A stretch of DNA of 21,913 bases from Acidimicrobiaceae bacterium. GTDB taxonomy: Bacteria > Actinomycetota > Acidimicrobiia > Acidimicrobiales > UBA8190. The stretch spans positions 24,006-45,918 of the forward strand of contig DMNK01000006.1 of NCBI GenBank assembly GCA_003453695.1. The letters run 5' to 3'. Below, in pieces: positions 14,647 through 21,913 of this stretch. A program made the translations under genes and the position numbers. The stretch's first letter is position 1, and every line of letters begins with the position of its first letter. Under the pieces are notes generated by a model that was given only the letters and a program-made list of their open reading frames with translations, made no database searches and was not told the DNA's origin.

Positions 14647-16145
14647 CTGGCCGTGTCCGCCCGCTCGGCGACCTGGGCGGCCACAGCGGCGTGGTTGAGC
14701 TTGCCGGCCTCGGTGCGAGGCAGGCGATCGGTGATCGAGAAGGACTTGGGCACCTTGTAGGCGGCCAGCCGCTCCCGGCAGTGGCGGCGGAGGTCGCCGG
14801 TCGAGGGCGGCGCCTTCGGGTCGGCCGGCTCGATCACGGCGTGCACCCGGCTACCCCACTCCTCGTCGGGCAGGCCCACCACGGCGCAATCGGCCACCTC
14901 GGAGTGCTCGAGCAACGCCGCCTCCACCTCAGCAGGAAAGACGTTGGCGCCACCCGACACGATCATGTCCACCCGGCGGTCGGCGATGTAGAGATATCCG
15001 TCCTCGTCCAGCCACCCCATGTCTCCCACGCTGGTGAAGCCGTCCTCACTCTGCTTGGCGGGAGGGGCGCCCAGGTAGAGGTGGCCTCCGGCGGTGGGCC
15101 CAGTCGTCTGGCGGAGGAAGATCTCCCCGACCTCCCCGGTGGCGACCTCGAGGCCTTCGTCGTCGAGGATGCGCACCTCGGTGTTGAGGCCGCGCCCCAC
15201 GCTCCCCGGATGGGCCAGCCACTCGTCGCCGCGCAGGAAGGTGACCCCCACCCGTTCCGAGGCCCCGTAGGAGACGAAGAACCGCTCCGGCCCCACCAGG
15301 TCGATCCAGAAGCGCACCAGCCACGGCGGGCACGGGCCTGCCCCTTGAAGCACCGAGCGCAGGCTCGAGAAGTCCCGGCCCTCGATACCGGCCAGACGCG
15401 CCAGTCGGAGCAGCATCACGGGCGCCATGGTCATGGTGGTCACCTGGTGACGCTCGATCAGGTCGGCGCACAGCTGCGCATCGAACCGCTCCATGAGCAC
15501 CACCAGCTCGTCGCGGTCGAGAGCACCGTGGGAGATCCGAAACCCGTTGGTGTGGTACAGCGGCGCCGGCACCAGCTGCACCTGTCCCGGCCCCGAGCCC
15601 ATCTGCTGTGCGGTCTGGTACGTGGGGGCGTCCGGGTCGTAGGTGCCCGGACCCGGGCTCACGATGAGCTTGGGCTGGCCCGTCGAGCCCGACGTGGCGA
15701 TGGCGATGGCCGGGTCGGCGGTACGGTCGGGTAGGGGCTCGGCCAGAGCACGCCCGGCGTCGTCGAGCTGTGCCGAGGAGACGCCGGGCAGGTCCCCAAG
15801 CGGCCAGTCCCCCACCACCACCGACGGGGCGGCCACCGCCAGGAGTCGGGTGCGCTCCCAATCAGGCAGGTCGTAGCGCAACGGCAGCACGCAGGCGCCG
15901 AGCCGCCAAGCGGCGATCGTCACCATCATGTGCTGCGGTGAGTTGGGCAGGGCCACGGCCACCATCGATCCCTGACCGGCGCCGTGGTCGGCGAGCAGCC
16001 GGGCCATGTCGTCACCTCGCCGGTCGAGCTCGGACCAGGACACGACCTGCTCGCCGGCGTCGCTCCGGGCGAAGACGAGGGCCGGCGCGTCGGGATGGAG
16101 CGCGGCCAGCTCGGCGATCCGCCGTCCGAAGCTCACCGGCGCCAC
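14643..16145 (-). CDS. AMP-forming acyl-CoA synthetase (second of two)
   Basis: 500 residues of the ANL superfamily. P-loop TSGSTGQPK (151-159), SYGASE, GDMGWLDEDGYLYIADRRVDMI and the C-terminal catalytic Lys motif LPRTEAGKLNH are all present. It should activate a carboxylic acid through an acyl-adenylate to a CoA thioester. The substrate is unknown. GTG 16145 is used because the frame begins there; no clear RBS is seen, and GTG 16136 is an alternative. It lies 30 nt after the first synthetase and overlaps the importer fusion by 4 nt. That coupling is consistent with CoA trapping of the imported acid. Confidence 0.9.
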   Translation of the reverse strand: MAPVSFGRRIAELAALHPDAPALVFARSDAGEQVVSWSELDRRGDDMARLLADHGAGQGSMVAVALPNSPQHMMVTIAAWRLGACVLPLRYDLPDWERTRLLAVAAPSVVVGDWPLGDLPGVSSAQLDDAGRALAEPLPDRTADPAIAIATSGSTGQPKLIVSPGPGTYDPDAPTYQTAQQMGSGPGQVQLVPAPLYHTNGFRISHGALDRDELVVLMERFDAQLCADLIERHQVTTMTMAPVMLLRLARLAGIEGRDFSSLRSVLQGAGPCPPWLVRFWIDLVGPERFFVSYGASERVGVTFLRGDEWLAHPGSVGRGLNTEVRILDDEGLEVATGEVGEIFLRQTTGPTAGGHLYLGAPPAKQSEDGFTSVGDMGWLDEDGYLYIADRRVDMIVSGGANVFPAEVEAALLEHSEVADCAVVGLPDEEWGSRVHAVIEPADPKAPPSTGDLRRHCRERLAAYKVPKSFSITDRLPRTEAGKLNHAAVAAQVAERADTAR

Positions 16146-16175
16146 GGCTACCGCCGCCCCCGGCGCGGCGGCTCG

Positions 16176-17759
16176 CTAGCGGGGGCGCGCATGTGCCGGC
16201 TCGTCCAAAGCCGACTTCTGGATCTTGCCCATGGCGTTGCGCTCGAAGCCGTCCACCACGTGCAGGCGGGCCGGCACCTTGTAGCGGGCCAGGCGTTCGG
16301 CACAGGCGGCCCGCAGCTCGTCGGGGGAGACGCTCGTCCCCGGGACCAACTGCACGAAGGCCACCACCTCCTGGCCGAGGCGATCGTCGGGCCGGCCCAC
16401 CACGGCGGCGTCGGCCACCCGGCCGTCGGCCCGCAGGGCCGCTTCGACCTCGGCGGGCGAGACCTTGGCGCCGCCGCGCACGATCACCTCCGAGCGCCTG
16501 CCGTGGAAGAACAGCACTCCCCCTTCGAGGTGCCCGAGGTCCCCGGTGTGGAGGACCCCGCCACCCAGGGCTCGGGCGCTGGCGTCGGGGTCCTCCCAGT
16601 ACCCGAGGAAGGGCGAGTACACCCCCGCCAGCGGGCCGTGCTCGATGGCGGCCACGCAGATCTCGCCTTCCTGGCCGTCGGACAACACCACCCCGTCCCC
16701 GTCTCGGATCGTGACCGACAGGTGCGGCATGGCCCGCCCCACGCTCCCCTGTGGGTGGGGCTCGCCCGGCGACTGCACCGTCACCACCGACGGCGCCTCG
16801 GTCGAGCCGTAGCCGGCCAGGACCTCCTTGCCGAAGCGCCGGCGGTAGGCGTCGGCCAACGAAGGCGCCAGCAGTGCCCCGCCGGCGCCGATGTGGGAGA
16901 GGCTGGCCAGGTCGGCGGGCCGCACCTCCTCGCTCACCACCAGGTCGTGGACGACGGTGGGCACCGAGGAGAAGCTCTCGATGCGTTCGCGGCGCACCCA
17001 CTCGGCGATGCCGACGGCGTCACGATGGTCGACGCACACACAGGTGCCGTCCAACTGGAACACGAGCAACGGGCACAGCGCCATGACGTTCAAAATGGTG
17101 AGCGGCAACACGGCTCCCTGGCGCCGCACCGCCCGCCAGCCTCCCCACACCCGGTTGACCGCACCCACCACCACCAGGTTGTGCTGGGAGTGCACCACAC
17201 CCTTGGGTGCGCCGGTGGTGCCGCTCGTGTAGGCGATGGCCGCCGGGGCGGCGGGATCGACGCCGTTGCGCCGCCACGCCCGGTCCGGCGCGGCCGCCTC
17301 CACCATGCTCGCCCACGCCGAGGTGCCGGCCCCGGCCTCGCACTCCACGAGCTCCCCCAGCGCGGGCAACTCCCGTCGTCGAGGCGCCATGGCAGCAGCG
17401 GTGTCGGTGTCGCACAAGAGCACCTTCGCCCGGCTGTGGCCGAGCACGTACGCCTTCTCGACGGGGGCCAGGGCCCGGTTGGTGCCCACCCACACGGCCC
17501 CGAGTCGCATGGCGGCCAGGAAGGCGACCACCAGGGCGGGGTCGTTGCCCATGCTCGCCGCCACCCGGTCGCCACGCCGGACACCGAGGCCGGCCAGAAC
17601 GGAGACGGCCCGGTCGGCCGCCTCGTCCAACTGGCGGTAGCTGTAGCGGACCTCCCGGCCCACGAGCGCCTCGACGTCGGGACACCGCGCCAGCGGGCCG
17701 TCGAGGACCTCGGCCACCGAGGCGGGAGCGCCGGGAACTCGCCCGGGAAGGGCGGTCAT
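16176..17759 (-). CDS. AMP-forming acyl-CoA synthetase (first of two)
   Basis: 527 residues, ANL superfamily. P-loop TSGTTGAPKG (178-187), AGYGSTEAP, LHTGDLGHLEGGVLFFHGRRSEVI and the C-terminal Lys motif NAMGKIQK are intact. The sequence is clearly diverged from the neighbouring synthetase outside the motifs, so the pair is not a recent duplication and probably handles different acids or pathway stages. ATG 17759 lies 19 nt after the amidohydrolase stop, within one operon. The C-terminal tail is short and basic. Confidence 0.92.
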   Translation of the reverse strand: MTALPGRVPGAPASVAEVLDGPLARCPDVEALVGREVRYSYRQLDEAADRAVSVLAGLGVRRGDRVAASMGNDPALVVAFLAAMRLGAVWVGTNRALAPVEKAYVLGHSRAKVLLCDTDTAAAMAPRRRELPALGELVECEAGAGTSAWASMVEAAAPDRAWRRNGVDPAAPAAIAYTSGTTGAPKGVVHSQHNLVVVGAVNRVWGGWRAVRRQGAVLPLTILNVMALCPLLVFQLDGTCVCVDHRDAVGIAEWVRRERIESFSSVPTVVHDLVVSEEVRPADLASLSHIGAGGALLAPSLADAYRRRFGKEVLAGYGSTEAPSVVTVQSPGEPHPQGSVGRAMPHLSVTIRDGDGVVLSDGQEGEICVAAIEHGPLAGVYSPFLGYWEDPDASARALGGGVLHTGDLGHLEGGVLFFHGRRSEVIVRGGAKVSPAEVEAALRADGRVADAAVVGRPDDRLGQEVVAFVQLVPGTSVSPDELRAACAERLARYKVPARLHVVDGFERNAMGKIQKSALDEPAHARPR

Positions 17760-17778
17760 GGGCCCGTGCGTGGCGCGC

Positions 17779-18957
17779 TCACCCCAGGCCGAAGATGCGC
17801 ACGGCGTTGCCGGCGCAGATGCGACGGCGCTCCTCGACGTCGATGTGGCCCATCATCTCCATGATGGTCTTACGCGAGTAGGGCCAGTCGTTGCCGTGGT
17901 GCGGATAGTCGGTCGACCACATCATGTTGTCCAAGCCCACGGCGTGGCGGTTCTCGATCCCGTTGCGGTCCGTGATGAAGGTGGCCGACATGTTCCGGAA
18001 CCAGTAGTAGGAGGGCGGCTGGGAGAGGGGGATCTCGCCCCAGGCACGGTTGCGCCAGTAGCGGTCGTCGATCTGCTCGAGGAAGTGCGGTATCCACCCC
18101 ACACCCGTCTCGATCATGGCCACGTGCAGGCCGGGGTGGCGTTCGAAGGTCCCGGTGAAGATGAGCTGGCCCATGGTGGAGGGCACGGTGGAGAACACGC
18201 TGCCCAGGCCGGCCACCGCCTTGGCGTTGGCCCGGCTGGCCCTGGCCCGCTCGGCGGCCAGCGAGCTGAGCGGTCCTGCCGAGACCTTGGCCTTGCGGGC
18301 CGCCAGGCGGGCGGCGCGAGAGGTGAGGTTGATGTGGATGCACACCGGTACCTGCTCGTCGGCGGCCGCTGCCCAGAACGGATCGTCCTCGTCGGAGATG
18401 GAGTCGCCCCCCGACGGCCAGTTGGAGATGGCGACCGCCTTGAAGCCCTGGCTCTTCAGCTTGCGCAGGTAGTCCACGGCCGTGTCGATGCCGAGCGACG
18501 GGATCTGGCCCACTCCGATGAGGCGGGTGGGATCGGGGGCGGTGAACTGCTCGCGCAGGAAGTTGTTGTAGGCGTCGACCCCGGCCAGAACGAAGTCGTC
18601 GTCCTCGTCGCCCAGGAAGTGGCCGATGGTCCGCTGCGGGGCGAAGAGGATCTCGGCGTCGACGCCGTCGGTGTCCATGTCGGCCAGACGGGCCTCGCCG
18701 TCGTAGCAACCCGTCCGGGCCCGCTCGTAGGTGATGCCCGTCCAGCGGAACTCGTCGTAGGCCAGCCCGGGGGTGGCCACCAGGCCGATGGGGTCGGGAT
18801 CGGAGAAGCCGGCGAACAACCAGGCGTCCCCGCCCTCGGCGTCCTTCACGAGCTTGGGAGCGCGGTCCTGGTACTTCTTGGCCAGCCACTGGGACCAAAT
18901 GTCGGGTGGCTCGAGGATGTGGGCATCGGCGGAGACGATCTCGTAGGTCCTGGTCAT
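17779..18957 (-). CDS. Amidohydrolase-2 family metal-dependent hydrolase/decarboxylase-like protein
   Basis: 392 residues of the TIM-barrel Amidohydro_2 group, which includes ACMSD and gamma-resorcylate decarboxylase. Visible ligand motifs are SADAHILEP near the N-terminus (Asp11-Ala-His13), CIHIN in the middle, and WSTDYPHHGNDWP near the C-terminus with the conserved Asp. FERHPGLHVAMIETGVGWIPHFLEQ is a typical core segment. Members hydrolyse C-N, C-O or C-C bonds or decarboxylate. Actinobacterial copies of this size beside acyl-CoA genes often act on ring-derived intermediates (inference). The start is firm: GGAGGA lies 3 nt before ATG 18957. It follows the GntR gene by 43 nt on the same strand. 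Confidence 0.88.
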   Translation of the reverse strand: MTRTYEIVSADAHILEPPDIWSQWLAKKYQDRAPKLVKDAEGGDAWLFAGFSDPDPIGLVATPGLAYDEFRWTGITYERARTGCYDGEARLADMDTDGVDAEILFAPQRTIGHFLGDEDDDFVLAGVDAYNNFLREQFTAPDPTRLIGVGQIPSLGIDTAVDYLRKLKSQGFKAVAISNWPSGGDSISDEDDPFWAAAADEQVPVCIHINLTSRAARLAARKAKVSAGPLSSLAAERARASRANAKAVAGLGSVFSTVPSTMGQLIFTGTFERHPGLHVAMIETGVGWIPHFLEQIDDRYWRNRAWGEIPLSQPPSYYWFRNMSATFITDRNGIENRHAVGLDNMMWSTDYPHHGNDWPYSRKTIMEMMGHIDVEERRRICAGNAVRIFGLG

Positions 18958-18960
18958 GGC

Positions 18961-18966
18961 TCCTCC
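18961..18966 (-). promoter_or_regulatory. Strong ribosome binding site of the amidohydrolase gene
   Basis: The minus strand reads GGAGGA-GCC-ATG. It sits in the 43-nt gap after the GntR stop and supports independent, efficient initiation within the shared transcript. Confidence 0.65.
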
Positions 18967-19000
18967 GTGCCGGGAGTCGATGTGATGGTCCTGCAGCGGG

Positions 19001-19693
19001 TCACGTCAGCCACGGCGTGATGGCCTTCAAGTGCGACAGCATGCGCTTGCGGGCGAGCGCGGCGTCGCCGGATACGACGGCGTCCACGATGCGCCGGTGT
19101 GCCCGGCCGATGTCCCTGCCGATCTCGAGAGCCCGGGGGCGCTTGACGGTGGCGAACTTCGTCTGGGCGTGCGAGCTCGACAACTTGGTGAGGGCGGCGA
19201 CGAACAGTCGCAACGAGGGGTTGCCCGATAGCTCGGCGATGAGCACGTGCAGCTCGTGACTGAGCAGGTACTTGTGCGGGTCGGTGAGCTCGGCCTCTTC
19301 GTCCTTCAACGCCTCGCGCAAGCGGACGCTCCCTTCCTCGTCGATGCGCGTCGCAGCCAGCTCCACGGCGGCCAGCTCGATGACCGAGCGCGATTCGAAC
19401 AGCTGGGCGGGCGACACACCTTGGTAGTCCAGGAACATGGCCATCGGCGGCAAGACCGCTTCCATGTCCGGCGCCACCACCACCAGCCCGCCACCCGTGC
19501 CGCGGCGCGAGGAGACGACGAGATGATGCTCGAGGATGCGGGTGGCCTCCCGCATCACCGCCCGGGAGATCCCGTACTGCTCGGCCAGGCCGGCCTCCGA
19601 CCCGAGCACCTGTCCCACGGGCCATCCCATCTCGACGATCCGGCCTTCGATCTGGGCCGCCACCTGCTCGGCCAGCTTCGGCGTTCGGTCCAC
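19001..19693 (-). CDS. FadR-subfamily GntR transcriptional regulator
   Basis: 230 residues. The N-terminal winged helix-turn-helix reads LAEQVAAQIEGRIVEMGWPVGQVLGSEAGLAEQYGISRAVMREATRILEHHLVVSSRRGTGGGL, the standard GntR layout. The rest is an all-helical FCD-type ligand domain with histidines at the usual sites (SHELHVLIAELSGN, AHRRIVDAVVSGDAALARKRMLSHL). Such proteins are usually repressors released by a small acid or acyl-CoA. I start it at GTG 19693; TTG 19708 in the same frame is possible and would give a nearly leaderless mRNA. Its promoter overlaps the palindromic element at 19716-19729, suggesting autoregulation. It heads the minus-strand operon and is divergent from the isochorismatase-fold gene. 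Confidence 0.9.
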   Translation of the reverse strand: MDRTPKLAEQVAAQIEGRIVEMGWPVGQVLGSEAGLAEQYGISRAVMREATRILEHHLVVSSRRGTGGGLVVVAPDMEAVLPPMAMFLDYQGVSPAQLFESRSVIELAAVELAATRIDEEGSVRLREALKDEEAELTDPHKYLLSHELHVLIAELSGNPSLRLFVAALTKLSSSHAQTKFATVKRPRALEIGRDIGRAHRRIVDAVVSGDAALARKRMLSHLKAITPWLT

Positions 19694-19715
19694 GGGGAGC
19701 CAGACCAAGGTGCCC

Positions 19716-19729
19716 AATAGTATACGATT
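19716..19729. promoter_or_regulatory. Candidate GntR operator with overlapping divergent -10 boxes
   Basis: AATAGTATACGATT has arms AATAG and CGATT with one mismatch in the dyad. It lies in the 43-bp spacer between the divergent GntR and isochorismatase-fold genes. The minus strand carries TATACT (19719-19724) and the plus strand TAGTAT (19718-19723), both plausible -10 hexamers. It matches 12 of 14 bases with the element at 11104-11117. The GT-AT-AC core fits the general GT(Nx)AC form of GntR operators. Confidence 0.6.
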
Positions 19730-19736
19730 CGCCTCG

Positions 19737-20387
19737 GTGCCGCTGGACCTCGACGAGCTGGTGCGGCCGGCGCACACCGCTCTCGTCACCCAGGAGTGCC
19801 AACGCGGCGTGTTGGGCGACGGCGAGATCTTCCCGGCGCTGGCCGACGCCGCCCGGGCGCGGGGCATGGTGGAGAAGGTGGCCGCGGCCGTGGCGGCAGC
19901 GCGCGCCGCCGGGGTGGCCGTGGTCCACTGCGTGGTAGCCCGCCGCCCCGACAACCGGGGATCGAGCCGCAACGCCCGGCTGTTCATCGCCGCCGAACGG
20001 TCGCCCACGCGGTTGGTCGAGGGCAGCGAGCAGGCGCAACTGCTGCCAGAACTGGGCCCCGAGCCGAGCGACCTGGTGGTGAGCAGGCTGCACGGCCTCT
20101 CCCCCATGCACGGCACCGAGCTCGACGCCGTGCTGCGCAACCTGGGCATCTCCACCGTCGTCGGCGTGGGCGTGTCGCTCAACGTGGCCATCGTGAACCT
20201 CGCCTTCGACGCCGTGAACCTCGGGTATCAGGTGGTGATCCCACGCGACGGCGTGGCCGGGACCCCGCCCGAGTACGGCGACGCCGTGCTCGAGCACACC
20301 TTGCCGATGGTGGCCACCGTCACCGACGTCGACTCGCTCGTGGCCGCCTGGCGGCGGACCGGCGCCGCTACAGCGGGCTCCGGCTGA
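19737..20387 (+). CDS. Isochorismatase-fold protein without the canonical catalytic triad
   Basis: 216 residues with the cysteine-hydrolase alpha/beta fold: TALVTQECQRGVLGD near the N-terminus, VVHCVV, and VVGVGVSLNVAIVNLAFDAVNLGYQVVIPRDGVAGTP near the C-terminus. The family uses an Asp-Lys-Cys triad. Here Asp is Glu20, the Lys region reads VVSRLHGLSPMHGTEL with no Lys, and the nucleophile position is Asn149. It is thus unlikely to be a hydrolase and may bind a ligand or do other chemistry. GTG 19737 lies only 7 nt after the candidate operator and has no RBS, so the mRNA may be close to leaderless. Its 3' end overlaps the convergent SDR gene by 20 bp. Confidence 0.82.
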   Translation: MPLDLDELVRPAHTALVTQECQRGVLGDGEIFPALADAARARGMVEKVAAAVAAARAAGVAVVHCVVARRPDNRGSSRNARLFIAAERSPTRLVEGSEQAQLLPELGPEPSDLVVSRLHGLSPMHGTELDAVLRNLGISTVVGVGVSLNVAIVNLAFDAVNLGYQVVIPRDGVAGTPPEYGDAVLEHTLPMVATVTDVDSLVAAWRRTGAATAGSG

Positions 20388-21162
20388 TGCCCCCGTCCAC
20401 CGTGAAGCACGCCCCGGTCGTCCAGGCGGCGGCCTCCGAGCAGAGATAGGCCACCAACCCGGCCACGTCCTCGGGCTCGCCCAGGCGTCCGACCGGGATG
20501 GGCCGGCGCCGGAGGATCTCGGCCATCACGTCCTCGGCGGCGGAGCCGGTGGCGGCGGCGCTCTTCTGGGCGGCCTGGTCGACGGCCTCGGAGCGGATGA
20601 GGCCAGGGATGACGCAATTGGCGGTCACCCCGTCTCCGGCGAAGGCGTCGGACAGGCTCTTCGAGAAATTCATGAGGGCGGCTTTGGCCGCGGCGTAGTG
20701 GGCGAAGAAGGGGTCGGGCTCCCGGCCCACCCGCGAGCCGATGTTGACGATCCGGCCCCAGCCCGCCTCACGCATCGGCCGTGCGCAGGCCAGCGACAGG
20801 CGTACGGCGCTAAAGAGGTTGAGCTCGAAACAGTCCTGCCACAGTTGTGGCGTCTGCTTGGCGAGGGGGACGGGAGCCCCCTTGCCGGCGTTGTTCACCA
20901 GGATGTCGACGCGCCCGAAGCGCTCCAGACAGGCCTGTACCAGCGCCGCGGCGGCCTCGGCGTCGGTCACGTCGGCCGGGACGGCCAGCACGTCGGCCCC
21001 GACGGCGCGAAGTTCTGCTGCCGCGGTGGCGAGCCTGTCGGCCCCGCGTGCGCACACGAGCAGTGAGCCGCCTTCGCCGGCGAGGGCGCGGGCGATGGCA
21101 AGGCCGATGCCCTGGCTCGCCCCGGTGACGATGGCGGCGCGGCCCGTGATGCCCAGCTGCAC
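20368..21162 (-). CDS. Short-chain dehydrogenase/reductase (classical SDR)
   Basis: 264 residues, normal SDR size. Cofactor loop TGASQGIG (13-20), NNAG (90-93), catalytic Ser143 (NIGSR), Tyr156 and Lys160 (YAAAK), and the C-terminal CFTVDGGISRSPL are complete. An NAD(P)-dependent alcohol/ketone or 3-oxoacyl-CoA reductase or dehydrogenase is expected; Arg39 after the second strand (CARGADRL) leans towards NADP(H). GTG 21162 lies 2 nt after the upstream crotonase stop, so the two are co-transcribed and probably coupled. This frame begins well with VQLGITGRAAIVTG; longer open extensions lie inside the crotonase gene. Confidence 0.92.
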   Translation of the reverse strand: MQLGITGRAAIVTGASQGIGLAIARALAGEGGSLLVCARGADRLATAAAELRAVGADVLAVPADVTDAEAAAALVQACLERFGRVDILVNNAGKGAPVPLAKQTPQLWQDCFELNLFSAVRLSLACARPMREAGWGRIVNIGSRVGREPDPFFAHYAAAKAALMNFSKSLSDAFAGDGVTANCVIPGLIRSEAVDQAAQKSAAATGSAAEDVMAEILRRRPIPVGRLGEPEDVAGLVAYLCSEAAAWTTGACFTVDGGISRSPL

Positions 21163-21164
21163 GG

Positions 21165-21913
21165 TCAGGTCCCCGTGAATCGGGGCGGGCGGCCCTCGAC
21201 CATGGAGCGCACGCCTTCGAGGCGGTCGTCGGTCTGTCCGATGAGGGCCACGGCGTCGGCTTCCTCGGAGAAGGCCGTCTCCATGTCGCTGGCCAGCGCC
21301 CGGCGGTACAGGCGCTTGGTCATGCCCAGCGTCCGGGTCGGCCCGGCGGCGAGACGGCCGGCCAGCTCTGCCGCCACCTCGAGCAGCTCCTCGGGAGCCA
21401 CCACCCGGTTGACAGCCCCCCAGCGATCGAGGTCTTCGGAGACCATCGTGTCGCTCAGGAGGGCCGCCTCGTGCACGAAGCGAAAGGGGAGCACCCTCGC
21501 CAAGAAGTAGGGGTCGCCGCAATGGGGGACCATGCCCCGGCGGGTGAAGGCGTGGGTCCACCGGGCGCCGCGGGCCGCCACCACCAGGTCGGCCAGCAGG
21601 GCCATCAGCCAGCCCGCTCCCGCCGTCGTGCCGTTCACGGCGCTCACCACCGGCACCTCGAGGTTCCACAGCGTGGCGAAGAGCTGCTGGTAGCGGCGCA
21701 CGCCTCGCCGGGCGTCGAGGGGGGAGCTGGCCCGGGTCATGGCCACGTCCGGGTTCCCCGGAGGCCGCAGGTCGGCACCCGTGCAGAAGTCACGTCCCTC
21801 GCCGGTGACCACCAGGCAGCGCACCGAACGGTCCGTCGAGGTGTCCTCGAACAGCTCGATCAGCTCGTCGCGCATGACCGGGTCGATGGCGTTGCGCGCC
21901 TCGGGACGGTTGA
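21165..21913 (-). CDS. Crotonase-fold protein, 5' end beyond the window, hydratase glutamates absent
   Basis: The reading frame stays open to the right edge, where it encodes NRPEARNAIDPVMRDEL, the usual crotonase N-terminal segment. The true start is therefore outside the window and the ATG at 21875 is internal. The oxyanion-hole segments are RDFCTGADL and NGTTAGAG. In alignment with crotonase the two catalytic Glu positions are Leu (AGAGWLMAL) and Phe (WTHAFTRRG). The PaaG-type Asp position in GLVPD is His here (GMVPHCGDPYFL). A CoA-ester substrate is likely, but ordinary hydration is not. It precedes the SDR by 2 nt. Confidence 0.85.
   Translation of the reverse strand, partial: NRPEARNAIDPVMRDELIELFEDTSTDRSVRCLVVTGEGRDFCTGADLRPPGNPDVAMTRASSPLDARRGVRRYQQLFATLWNLEVPVVSAVNGTTAGAGWLMALLADLVVAARGARWTHAFTRRGMVPHCGDPYFLARVLPFRFVHEAALLSDTMVSEDLDRWGAVNRVVAPEELLEVAAELAGRLAAGPTRTLGMTKRLYRRALASDMETAFSEEADAVALIGQTDDRLEGVRSMVEGRPPRFTGT

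Noticed and set aside
14643..17759. The two acyl-CoA synthetases as a tandem duplication
   Set aside because: They share only the general ANL motifs. Length, N-termini and motif contexts differ too much for a recent duplication.
15984..17864. Plus-strand open frame of about 626 codons antisense to the first acyl-CoA synthetase
   Set aside because: It is the longest antisense frame here, but its composition is typical of complement-strand shadow, and the synthetase on the other strand has every ANL motif intact.
17758..19020. Plus-strand open frame of about 420 codons antisense to the amidohydrolase
   Set aside because: Val/Gly/Asp-rich shadow without motifs. The opposite strand has a strong RBS and conserved metal-ligand motifs.

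Overview
This is a GC-rich actinobacterial window, probably from an Acidimicrobiia-like or mycobacterium-like soil or aquatic lineage. The pointers are the very high GC, frequent GTG/TTG starts, the fused LivHMG transporter, the abundance of acyl-CoA metabolism genes and a secreted PQQ-type propeller. The lineage is an inference from gene content. No rRNA, tRNA, CRISPR array, insertion sequence or phage gene is visible. Most genes lie on the minus strand.

Region 1 (1-5073). A truncated lipoprotein gene, probably a solute-binding protein, leaves the left edge on the minus strand. A 302-bp divergent spacer separates it from a plus-strand single-pass membrane protein whose C-terminus resembles that of RodZ. 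That gene converges, with a 15-bp 3' overlap, on a secreted PQQ-repeat beta-propeller protein. Next is a translationally coupled pair: a 1-Cys peroxiredoxin and a sulfide:quinone-oxidoreductase-like flavoprotein.

Region 2 (5266-20387) looks like one catabolic and uptake locus. Read in the direction of transcription, a FadR-type GntR regulator (19693-19001) leads a minus-strand series: amidohydrolase-2 protein, acyl-CoA synthetase, second acyl-CoA synthetase, a LivH-LivM-LivG triple fusion, and LivF. Several joints are ATGA overlaps. A second series (11020-5266) starts with the branched-chain-type substrate-binding lipoprotein. It continues with a Baeyer-Villiger-type monooxygenase, a didomain short-chain dehydrogenase and a crotonase-fold protein. 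An isochorismatase-fold gene is divergent from the regulator. An AT-rich, partly palindromic element, AATAGTAT(A/G)C(T/G)ATT, occurs at the head of both series and in the regulator/isochorismatase divergent promoter. It is the best candidate for the regulator's operator.

Region 3 (20368-21913). A classical SDR and a truncated crotonase form another minus-strand pair, convergent with the isochorismatase-fold gene by a 20-bp overlap.

Working model (inference): an organic acid or cyclic ketone-type compound binds the lipoprotein, enters through the LivHMG/LivF importer and is activated to CoA thioesters by the two ligases. It is then processed by dehydrogenase, Baeyer-Villiger monooxygenase, amidohydrolase and crotonase steps, with the GntR protein sensing substrate or a CoA intermediate. 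The real substrate cannot be read from sequence. Several enzymes have lost canonical catalytic residues (both crotonases and the isochorismatase-fold protein), so textbook names such as enoyl-CoA hydratase should not be taken literally.
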